This document shows positions 10,323 to 21,200 of a stretch of DNA of 49,949 nucleotides, piece after piece. Source of the stretch: Branchiostoma floridae (taxonomy: Eukaryota; Chordata; Leptocardii; Amphioxiformes; Branchiostomatidae); the NCBI RefSeq assembly GCF_000003815.2, contig NC_049994.1, positions 18,826,488 to 18,876,436 of the forward strand, read 5' to 3'. The position numbers were made by a program, and so were the translations under genes. The stretch's first letter is position 1. Each line of letters starts with the position of its first letter. The notes under the pieces were generated by a model. That model did not search any database. It worked only from the letters and a program-made list of their open reading frames with translations, and was not told where the DNA came from.

Positions 10323-10595
10323 CAGGGCTCGAAATACCACCTGCATATGCAGGTTAGTGCAGGTAAAATTGGAGCTGTGCAGGTATTTCTGGTGTCTACC
10401 TGCACCTAACCTGCACTGGTCCATGTACTGGGTATATGCAGGTTAGTGCAGGTAAAATTGGAGCTGTGCAGGTATTTCTGATGAGTGATGTCTACCTGCA
10501 CTGGTCCATGTACAGGTAAAATTTGTGTTGTGCAGGTAATTTTCCATGTTACCTGCATCAGTGCAGGAATGCCGAAAAAAGTATTTCGAGCCCTG
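10323..10595. mobile_element. MITE, second copy of the CAGGGCTCGAAATAC / TGCAGGT family
   Basis: Ends CAGGGCTCGAAATACC and GTATTTCGAGCCCTG, with GTTAG on both sides (5-bp duplication). Much of the interior is the same as in 1006-1346, including the TGCATATGCAGG start and the GGTCCATGTACTGG centre. It is inserted between two copies of an ACCAGGCTCCA.TAT(C/T)GTTG sequence. Confidence 0.8.
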
Positions 10596-10603
10596 GTTAG
10601 CCT

Positions 10604-10902
10604 GTACCAGGCTCCACCTATCGTTGCTCATATAGTAGACATTGGACAAATAGAGGGGATAGTGTGCTAGGGGATTCGGCTGGCCATAGGAATTAGTACA
10701 TTGGCCGTTCGTCTCCCCTAAGTAGTTAGCCTGAGCACCGTCCTCCGCAGTGACTGCTGGCTCAGTATTTTCGCTTGCTAACCGTGGGAAAGTACTGAGC
10801 CAGCGGTCACTACTGAGGATGGTACTCAGGCTACAAAGGTTACTATTCCCTCTATTTGTCCATTATCTACTATATGACCAACCATTCATGTAGCCTGGTA
10901 GA
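10604..10902. mobile_element. Long-inverted-repeat MITE with a nested second hairpin element
   Basis: Outer arms of about 60 bp: ACCAGGCTCCACCTATCG... to TGGACAAATAGAGGG, matched by CCCTCTATTTGTCCA... to GTAGCCTGGTAGA. Inside, 10724-10834 is a separate inverted repeat starting GTAGTTAGCCTGAGCACCGT and ending ATGGTACTCAGGCTAC, with GCTGGCTCAGTA/TACTGAGCCAGC at its core. Confidence 0.7.
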
Positions 10903-12084
10903 AGCTAAGAGAGCGATCAGAATTGGAATGTGTGTGTGTGTGTCTGTGTGTGTGCCATGAGAGAGAGAAGGGGGAGTTTGTCTAAATAGTATTGCTTGAG
11001 TATGCATTACCAAGGACTGCCGAGCATCCTTTGTTCCTACCAGTTAATCTTTTGGTGGTGACCAAAAGAACCTGGGCAAGAATCTCCCAGGAGAGCTGCT
11101 CGTGGGTATCACACTGGTGTGCCTGACAGGGAGTCTCACACCAGTGTTTCGAGGGAATGTAGTGTTCTACATTGGGTTATCTATTGGATTGTGAATAGGA
11201 CAACTCTGAAGAGTTCTGAATGCTTAAGATTTGTGCTCGAAAGTCTGGTACACGTTTAGAAATTTTGGCTTGGCTTTACAGAGATCCAGTGAAATGAAAG
11301 AATATGGTCATGAAACTTCTGTGGGTTTGTTTTCAATGATCTTGATTTTCCTAGTTCTTTCTGAATTAATTATTTGCCAGTCTTGTATTATTACAAGCAA
11401 TATCGTGCATGTTCGGCACATTCCTTAAATTGTTCAAGACCTTTTAGTAATCTATAAGAATAACTGTGTGGAGGTAAGGAGAATTGTTCTGTGTATTATA
11501 ACTGTTCCGCTTGCCCACCTGTGCATTCACGTGTTTGTCACGGCTCTTTGTTTACACGGATCAGGTTTCAGCCTCACCTGACAAGGCTAACAGTGGCGTA
11601 GATCCAGTTAGCACATACATGAACAACGTCACTGTAAAAATTGAAATGTTCGCAGCAGTTTAATGTTCGTATTTTTGCAATGACTCTTCACCGTGAAGTT
11701 TCAAAACCACCGCGAAATGTTTTGTTCAATCTGTGACAGTATTCTACCTTCTTTCAAAGTTAGAATTAACTCAAACAGCCCTTTTCTCTTTACATCGAAA
11801 TTAAATTCCCGTACACATTTCCCCTTTTAGAGTACGGATACCTGTTGAACAGCGTGTATTGTGAGAACACAAATTTCGAAGGGTGTTGTCACTGCGTACT
11901 AAAAAAGTAGGAACGGTTTTCTTCTATTCAGGAATGAAGGCATAGATGTTGAACCACTACAATGTGGAAGAAGCTCTCATACTTAGTTAAATTCAAAGGT
12001 CATATCTTTGGACTTGAGAAAGTCATATTTGGTCCCTCGATTCATGGTATGATCTATGCAGGGTTTGAGGTGCTAAAGATCACA

Positions 12085-12134
12085 TCCTCAAACACACACA
12101 CATACACACACACACATACACGCACACACAAACA

Positions 12135-12168
<34 letters not shown>

Positions 12169-12343
12169 TACACACTGACACAAACACACACACAAACACA
12201 CACACACAAACACACACACACAAACACACACACACACACACACACACAAATACACACTGACACAAACACACACACAGCCACACGCATGCAGGCACCACAC
12301 ACGCACAACACACACACACACTGACACACACACACAAACGCAG

Positions 12344-12374
<31 letters not shown>

Positions 12375-12645
12375 AAGACAGGGACACACACACACACACA
12401 GGCACACTGACACAAACACACTCACATACAAACACACACAGACATACACATACACACACACACACATACAAACACACACACTCACACAAACACACACACA
12501 GAGAGACAGACAGACACACATAAACACACGGACACACATGCACATACACACACTCACACACAGAGACACACGCAAACACACGGACACACATGCACGTACA
12601 CACACACACAAACACAGACACAAACACACACTCACACACACATAT
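12085..12645. repeat. Interrupted (CA)n array, ~560 bp
   Basis: Almost continuous CA dinucleotides with scattered interruptions (ACAAACAC, ACTGACAC, GCATGCAGGCACC). Sub-blocks such as AATACACACTGACACAAACA recur, showing higher-order duplication within the array. Long open frames on either strand here are artefacts of the repeat. Confidence 0.95.
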
Positions 12646-13097
12646 TGCTGTTGGGATAGCGAGTAATTATAGAGGCGTACACAAAGAAGGTGGGGGAGGA
12701 GGGGGTTGGTACTCCCGTGGGGGGGAGGGGGCAATGGTAAGGGGCACTGCGGAGGGGCTCATTCAACTCAGGCAGAGATGCCTGCGGACAGAGTGGCGCA
12801 AATAACGGGCCAGGGTACGTTGTTGTCACAATGATCAGGAATAAGCAATAATCAAATCCCGACAGTTATCAATGTCATGACAATCAAAGAGGCTACTGGA
12901 ATACCAGGTTAAAAAAGTTCCCTTTGAGTTTGAAATGAAAACCCGGCGGGTAACAGTTGGTCTGGCGCCGCATGTTCCTGTTATAACTTTTATTCAACTT
13001 TAAACCCAAACATTTAGATTTTTTCTTTTAATAGTAGTTTTGTGTTGAAATAAATGCTGACAATTTCGCCTGCCTGCTGAAGTATATCACTCTGTAT

Positions 13098-13410
13098 TAG
13101 GGGTGGGTACCGGTACAATAACATTGATAAGAGTGGAGTATAGTAGACTGAGTCTGTAGTCATTTCTACCGACTTTTAAGGTCAATCGACAGGGGGCATT
13201 AAGCGTTGTAGGGTTTCAAAACGCCAGTAGTAGTCAAATGCTCCACAAAACAGAATTCTTTGTAACGGAATGGACAATTGTTTTGAGTATCGTCCATTTA
13301 CAAGATTTCAGATAATGAATCAGGACCAGTTTCAGGTCCGGACCTGGACCTCATTCTCTGGAACTGAACCGGACCCGGACCTGAATTGTCAGGACCGGTA
13401 CCCACCCCTA
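13098..13410. mobile_element. MITE, TAGGGGTGGGTACCGGTAC ends, GGACCTG words
   Basis: Inverted ends TAGGGGTGGGTACCGGTAC and GACCGGTACCCACCCCTA. The right half repeats GGACCTG / CCGGACC several times. A related fragment with AGGTCCAGG and GTCCGGACCTGG is at about 18590-18695. No clear target duplication was found. Confidence 0.75.
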
Positions 13411-14794
13411 CACCAGTCAAGGTCCTTATCTACTCCCGATGGACGAACAACACCCACCCCTACTCTGTTTCCTTTGTACAAAGGTCGTTCCCATTGAAAC
13501 GTGTAAGATGTCGTCAGTCTTTACGACTGGATATGAAGCAAATTACCGGCAACATCAATGCTTTCTTCATTTTGACTCCAAGTAACTTAAAGCAAGACTT
13601 AGTGTTGTTTTTTAAGCTGGCATGTCGCCAAGTTTTGCGTGTGTGAAAGTTTTTACTCTAACGTACATGACTACGACACAAGGAGAGGCTACGCGGTTTG
13701 GGCATAGTACTAGTACCCTCCTACTGTAATCTACGTCTGACTATTACATCGTCAGGAAGCTTCTCCCTGGCCGAAAAACAACTTACAAAAACTACAGATT
13801 AAAATTTCTCATTCGCCCATCTGTCTCGCCAAAGTTCTTACTAAGAATATCTGAATCCTGTATAAAGCCGATTCTCTTTAATATATATATGGCCCATAAA
13901 TGACAGCTCTCCAACAGAAATTTCACATGATCGCTTTTGTGAAAATATACTTTGAATTTCTAGAAATTTTTTAAATTAGTAATTTGGCATCTAGACCAGA
14001 GCAAAGCTGGCAGATTTCCTTTAGAATTAGATATGTGTGTGCGTGTGCTGGGGAGATTATCTGCGCGTGTGATTCATAATTGGCTGCGCCTGTTACAGAT
14101 GGGTCCTGATAAACATCAATTACAAGCTGACGCCCTTTTTTCAACACAACTCTGTTAAAAATAGTCATAGAAAGTAGATATAACGTTCACTACCATGAAT
14201 TCACCAGGTTACATACATACAACACTCTGATAAAATGCATCTAAAGAGATCACCAATACAGTATAATAAAATGTACTCCTAAACATCATTCTGTTGAAAG
14301 TTACAAATTTAAAGTAAAGACGTAAAATATGTGACATCATGTCATGTCTACAGCAAATTAGCGGGAGTCACTAAAAGTACCACCCAGAATTGTCCTCTGT
14401 ATCCGCTGTCATGAATATTTTAAATTTAATCCTTTCTCCTTAAGACTCCCTAAGACCCACAGTCTTTGTTGTGGTCCATGTTTGATTGCTATCAGACATG
14501 TCACAAAATTGTTGAACACATCGATGTCTATCTAGCCGACAATTTTGATATTTTTTGATATTGTAAGTTATATTCAATTGGTTATATCAGTAAAATTTGT
14601 AGAGGAAAAAATACTAGTCAGTATGAACAAGCTGTCGCTGTCGGCAATTTTTTGATTAGGTATTATTGTATATATGATTAGGTATTATTGTATGTATAAT
14701 TAGATATTATTGTATTGTTGTAATAATAACAGCGATACAAAAGCAGGACTTAAGTGACGCCCCATGACTGCGCTATCCTTCTGTTGAGGGGTAA

Positions 14795-14896
14795 TAAAGA
14801 TTAAAAAGGCGCACGCTACCGAGAGAGGTGTGCACGGTAGGAGCGCCGCTTTTCAGCATTTCCGAGTTATTCTGCTGGAAAACAGGCTGGAATAAC
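14795..14896 (+). promoter_or_regulatory. Putative core promoter and 5' UTR of the polycystin-like gene
   Basis: AT-rich AATAAAGATTAAAAAGGCGC lies about 95 bases before the ATG at 14897 and could act as a TATA-like element with a short leader. No other signal was recognised; the start of transcription is inferred only. Confidence 0.3.
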
Positions 14897-14972
14897 ATGG
14901 CTGGTTTACACGGCTGGTTTAAGGTGTTCATCCTTGTGATGTTCGTTGCCTGCTTGACCACTGCCGAACAAG
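14897..14972 (+). CDS. Exon 1: signal peptide
   Basis: ATG opens [20 protein letters not shown] then TTAEQ, a short basic start, a hydrophobic core and a small-residue cleavage region, typical of a signal peptide. Donor GTAAGC; it leaves in phase 1 and joins GA of 19835 to make Gly. The Met in exon 19835's upstream intron (19789) is not needed and lacks a leader of this quality. Confidence 0.8.
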
Positions 14973-15076
14973 GTAAGCAATACTTGCTATAACCTAAAGC
15001 TGTTTGAGTTTTAGCGGGATAGTAGCTTTCAGCTCTGAAGCTGTCTTGGCGAGCACTCTGGACAGCACACACACAT

Positions 15077-15123
<47 letters not shown>

Positions 15124-15137
15124 TACATACACGCGCG

Positions 15138-15185
<48 letters not shown>

Positions 15186-15201
15186 TACATACATACACGC
15201 G

Positions 15202-15240
<39 letters not shown>

Positions 15241-18200
15241 GCGCACACAAACACACACGCGCACACACACACACATACATACACGCGCGCGCACACCACA
15301 CAAACTGTACACACTTACACTTGACACACACAAACTCAACGCTCGTGAAAACGCTCGTGGTCTCACCTGAGAAACAAGAGACGCAACTCAAAGTTCGGGC
15401 CGTACTCTACAGTACATCAGTGTCCACCACCTCAAATCATTTATGGCCTTCGTCGGTCAGTACTGACCATGGGAAAACATTGTGACATCGGCCCTAGAGC
15501 ATTGGCTACGGCTTAACTGTCCTATACCGGAATGACTGTTCTGCCACAAAAGGCACATCTGTAAGCGGACTCTGTTGCAAAGTTTTTTTTTTTCTGTGTT
15601 TCCGCTTTTCTCCTGCGCTGTGCATCAGGAATTGTCTGTGTGGCGCAACGGCTAGAGCGTTCAGTACTTAGGCCCTGAGTTCAATACTCGCCATGCCCCT
15701 GCCCCCATGACGGTGGAGTGACGCCCACCGAGCCTCACGGCTTATCTGTCTAAAGGTGCCAAAAAAACACCTACGGGTTTGATGCTACCAGTGTGTCAAC
15801 ATCTGCACACTTGCCATGAAGACCCATGAATTCTTTTTTTGTATCAGGAGTGAGACAAAACGTCTTATCCCCACTATTGCAAAAAGGTCAGGATAAAGTA
15901 CACAGGGCATGTGCTTAGAATGCCTGTGGATAGACACGCTAAAGCTAAGGGCACAACCCGTCGTGCGTGCAATTTGTCCGTACGTTTTTTTGTGAGGCCA
16001 GGTATTTCTTAAAACGTTCAGGCTGTACAGGGCTGTCGCGTCGACCCGTACTGGCACGTACAGGGGGCGAATCCGCAGCCTGATGGCACACAACATTTTG
16101 CCCATGTTTTGGCACGTATGGCGGGTTGTGCCCTTAGCTGCACTGCACTGGTTAGCTAACAAAGCAAAAAGAAAACGGGGAAGACCGAAATTAACTTGGA
16201 GACAAATGGTACAGAGAGAACTTGAACAACTGAGGATTAACCTATAGGGAGCGGGAATCCTTGCTCAAAACCGCCCTGAATGGAGACTGCCCAATGTGTC
16301 ACCACAACGGGAGGATCTAAGTGCTAAGTGTGCATGTGCACCAGTCTAGCCTCTCCTGAATTACAAAAACCATGATCCTAATGATTACTTTTGTGGCGAT
16401 GCACTTTTCAAAATAACGGTTACAAATTAGGAACATGACGCTTACGGGTAAGAAAAGTGCTGGAAATTGATATGTGATCAGAATCATGAAATACACGGAG
16501 ACACGGTTAATATGTTTGCAAAGAAAGCCCTTCGGTAAGAAATGGAAGTTGGAGACTATAAGCAGAGCAAGGAAAATCCTGAAGTTGGCCCGCACACATC
16601 GCCATTAGTCCGTTTGAATGTTAAGCTGTAATTTTGCCTGAGTGAATAATTTTAAGTAATTAATTTTGTATCACCTTTCACCCAAAACAAAGAATGAATA
16701 TGTGGACTGCCTCTCTGTCATAGGAAAGTAGTCAGTAACCCCTCTCGTTACCTGTAAAATGTGTTCCTATGGCTGCGATATACTTTTATGTTATCATGAT
16801 GATCAAATAAACCATTGATTGATTAGATTCATTCATTGATTGATTCATTCATTCGTTGATTCATTCATTCATTCATACACCGTGTTGTATTTTATCTATA
16901 TAATGCCAACCCGAGTAAACTCAAGTTTATCGCCAAAAAAGAGCAACAGGTGTGACACTTATCAGGGGTCGAAATACACATACTTAACTTGCAATTTGCA
17001 CATAATTTTTTAGATTTGCACGTAAAAATATTCTGAACTTGCAATCTTGCATGTTGAAAATACCTGGCCTATAGTAAAAATACTGAGGCCAGGATGCCTT
17101 TGTTTGTCTGACGGGGATCGTCACCGGTCGTCAGTAGGTGTTATAAATAATCAAATTTGGCTTTGCTGCAAACTTACATGCTGATTATGTGGATATCTTT
17201 CCAAAATTTCTGTCTATATTTTTATGCGCCGATTTCTGTCCGCCAAAAGTGACCGAATGGGCAAAATTCTTATCTGTCCTGAGCAGCAAAATTCTGCCAA
17301 ATGATGTATGCTGGCTAGAACATTGCAGTATTTTGCATGTAAAGTTTTCAAATTGCACGTAAAATTTGTGCCAACTTGCAATTTTGCATGTAGCAAAAAA
17401 AAGTATTTCGATTCCTGCTTATGCACATCGCAACAACTTTATTCATAAATTCGAACAAAAGATTCGGGCAAAGCCAGTGAACAGTCGTTCGTATTTCGAC
17501 AGCGGCGCACGCAAGCGAGTTCTACTTGTTCGAATCGAACCCCGGGCCATACGGGAAAATACGGACCGGTCGGAACACCGATATCGAATGTAAAGACGGA
17601 CCCGGGGTATGATATAAAGTACCATCCATATACTACATACGCATCATGGGTAGTTTCACAGGTCGTATTAGACTGCCAAAACGAGAGAGGTACTGTAAAA
17701 CGCTTAAGTTTACGCCATTTGAAATTCAATTGTTTAAGGTAGTTCTGAGTTTGCAGTTCATTCAGAAACTGGATACGGTTGACACTGTTGATACTGTAGT
17801 AGTAACAACGGAAGTCAGATCAGTGGAATATAATGAGTTTGAACTGAGAAGTCTGCCGCAAAACCGCGAACTAATTTGAACATCTCAAATATTGTAATGT
17901 TTATAGTACATGTTTACTACTGCTTGGGTGTGTCGGCATGAATGGTTGAGTTTGATGCTTGAATAATTAATGACCGGTGTATATTACACCTTCTGGTGGT
18001 GGGCTGGAATGGTAGTCTCTACCAGACTCCCGCCTGGCCGAGTAGTAATAGGGGACTTTGGCCTGGAGACTATGGAATGGCAATGCTATAATAGTAACTT
18101 ATATTAATATGGCGTAAAAATGACAGATTTTGTTTCTATTCTTTATCCATTCAACATCAAACATACAAAACAAACACGACAAAGGGACGGCAGCTGAAGT

Positions 18201-21200
18201 TACATAGAACTTATATTCTTGCCGCCACTTTTGATGCGTGGAAAATTAAATATTCAGCAAGACAAAAACAAATGTAGTTTTGCGTATTCGGCATAATTTC
18301 ACAGTTGGCATAACAAGAACACAACTTTTTTAGGATACCACGTGGCGTTTAAAAATGTTTGGCGTTGTCGTATAGGGTATTTGACTTAACAGGATGTCCA
18401 AGAATCCCAGAAAGTTTGTCGAAGAGAGTTGAGCGCTGATAGCTTTTACTTCGGCACACGTACAACAATCTGTCAATCAAAGCCCGATAAAAACGACTAA
18501 AAAAACAGCCGGAGCCTAACCTCTGCTTGGAGAGTACAATAATCCACCAAACAGATTCCTTTGTAAAATTGACCAATTACCATTGTTTTGAGTATTACCA
18601 GTTCTCAAGTTTCCACAGACAATCAGGTCCAGGTTCATGTCCGGACCTGGAAATGATCCTCTGGACCTGAATTTTCTGTACTGGTACCTCCCCCAACCAA
18701 CAATAGATTTTTTTTCTTTCTGTCCTTTCACATCTTATTCTTTGACTTTAGATTCATTTTGGCATTCTATGGCATTAGTTATCTGTTTTCTGATACTTTT
18801 TTGTCAATCTACAGAATATTTGTGCTCATTTTACAGCTGCTTTGCACAATTTATTGTGTGGTCGAAAACTTTTTTTTTTGGTTAAAATGGCCGAAAATTG
18901 GTGCGAGCGCGGATGTCATCCATATAATCAAATCAACGTGGCCTTATGTAATTAACGCCGCTTTTACATGTGCTGTCAGCGAAATTGGGCCATTCTATCC
19001 ATGCGCGTCGGGAAATACTTTATACACGCCTTACACAATCCAGAAACATTTTAGTGTCCGTGCATCTCACTAACGCACTTCTTATGACCTTTTTCTAACC
19101 TTGGAAAATCCTTCTCAAACTAGCCATGATGATAAAAAGAAGAGATACTGAATCAACCCCACAAAATATGGTCTCGTCCGTTACCGTGGCAACGGATATA
19201 GTTACGCAACGCCACTAGTACTGAAAATCGTTGATTAAATTCTGCATAAACATCGTTTTAAATTTTTCCCCAATTGTTAATTTTTTGTGAATATTTTTCC
19301 ATTTCTATATATATAAGGGTGAAGGTTTGTCCCCTAGAATGTTTAAGGGCTATAATTTAGTATAAAGGGCACAGCATTTGAAGGCGAGACCTTTCACCAC
19401 CTTATCAATCTCCCCAACAGAAGTCCTTATTACACCTGGGTAAAAAAGTGCCTTCCGAAAAGGGCATGAGGCAAGTTACATAACAGTTTGTTTGTTTGTT
19501 TGAACCTTTGTTTATTCATGAGAAGCTCAAATCGGCCAGCAGGCCGCTTTTCATTGAGGTCATGAGGGAGGTCAGGGTCATATAAAATATAATACAGATA
19601 CAGATTACATTGAGTACTATTAGATTCATCAACCTATATCACTACACATACATTGTACAAAACATATAGTGGTGCAGATGGCTCAGTGTTCATACGAGGG
19701 GCATTCAATGATTTGAACTATAATTTTTACGTCACTCACAGGCCAACCCCATTATGTTTGCTGAAGTTAATCAATTTTATTCACATGCTTGAAGTTATTT
19801 TGTAAACAGCTGCTGCATTTCCTCCACCCATTAGGAGACCTTGGCTCCCGTAACAACAGTGAGCCATTCCTCTTGGTGGCTGACTATGGTGGACGAACCA
19901 TTCTCCAAATTAACATCACTTCCGGATCAAAGGTCACACTGCCACTGGTAGATGTTGGAACGCCCATCGCCCTGGACTACGACCCGCTCACCGACTTCGT
20001 GTACTGGTCAGATTATCGGAACAACATCAAACGGGCTCGCCGTGATGGAACTGGCATGGAGACCATCATAGAAATCGGCAGCAGTGAGTTATGAATTACC
20101 ATTTCTTCTTTTAAAATTTATATGAAAGTCGGAGACATGCAAGTATTTTGGAATAATCCCTTTCACAGAGATCAGAACGCATTTGCGGCGACAGGAATTC
20201 TAGGTATCATAGTATGTCAAAGGCAAAGAAAACATCCATCGTCTCGACCATAATTTTGTTTCAATTTGCATAACAACGTCCAGATGGGTTTTGTTTAATT
20301 TTTGTGGGCCTATACATATTATAAATAAACCTTTGACATATTACCTAGAATTCCTTTTGCCGCACATGCGTTTTGGAGAGGTAGGCTCTTGGACTCGATA
20401 TGGCGAAACGCGAAGCGCGACCATCGCCATATAGGGGCGAAACGCGCGGCGCATATCGCCACCGGGGGGCTAATAGCGAGTTCTCAATTTTCTCCCCCTG
20501 AAAGCGGTAGCGCGAAGCGTAATTAAATCATCGCGCTTAGCGCTATCACGGGGTGAAACGCGACATCTCGATTTTCTCCCCCTGGATACGGCAACGCGAA
20601 GCGTAATACAAAACCGTTTATATATTATCGTTCGGTTTGGTTCTTCTTCTAAAGTTGCAAGTTCGTTTCGTTCGCGATACAGATCCTTTCCCCTATAAAC
20701 ACGTTCCTATTTCTCATATCTCTCCACTAACACTGTTCAATGTCTCTAAATCTTCAAGAAAGGGTTAAGTTTTTATATATACCGGAGAAAATGCGATCAG
20801 TTCGGGAAAGGTAAGTCGGGGAATTTGCGACTCGGCTCCAAGATGGCGATTGGACAGGGCCGGTGTTATATGCAATTCACGGCTATCCCAGCATGCACAG
20901 CAAAGGTATAAACTTACCTTTCATTCATGGACACATTGAAACTTGCCGGCAACGTTACACATACTACTAGTACCAAGTCGCCTTTGATACAATAACGTTA
21001 TTGTAGAACCAAGTACTGGTGATTAATGCTTTCACAATATACTTACTGCCTTATATCTATATCTGTGTATATATATCTGATATAAAAGCTCCTTGGTCAA
21101 ACCAAGATGTCACAATCAAGGATCGCTGAAAGGTTAAATATATGCCTATGCCTTGGTTGCGTCGGTCGTCTACCCGACGATCAGGAACGTCCGATGGCGA

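Larger units (their letters stand above)
10250..14896. other. Intergenic region between NDUFA4 and the polycystin-like gene
   Basis: No exon pair with consistent phases and family similarity was recognised. Contents are the MITEs at 10323-10902, the CA array at 12085-12645, a MITE at 13098-13410 and AT-rich DNA. The longer open frames here lie on simple repeats. Confidence 0.6.
14973..19834. other. Intron 1 of the polycystin-like gene
   Basis: A 4.9-kb intron bounded by GTAAGC and CATTAG. It holds the CA/CG array, a tRNA-derived SINE, a LINE 3' fragment split by a MITE, the MITE at 16973-17417, a fragment of the GGACCTG family, an X-box-like site at 19180 and a retroelement tail at 19488-19630. 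No extra exon was recognised. Confidence 0.6.

Noticed and set aside
12054-12734. Long Cys/Val-rich or Thr/His-rich open frames on both strands
   Set aside because: They are translations of the interrupted (CA)n array; the period-two sequence has no stop codons in several frames.
14773-15391. Open frames up to 197 codons overlapping the first exon of the polycystin-like gene
   Set aside because: They run through the CA/CG array and carry no recognisable domain; the plus-strand signal-peptide exon is the real coding feature here.
15636-15700. A functional tRNA gene
   Set aside because: A and B boxes are present but no good acceptor stem or cloverleaf could be drawn, and a SINE-like body follows.
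1006-17417. 5-bp target duplications as a sign of Transib or RAG-like elements, known in amphioxus
   Set aside because: Those elements begin with CAC-type ends; these begin with CAGG and have no RAG-like heptamer.
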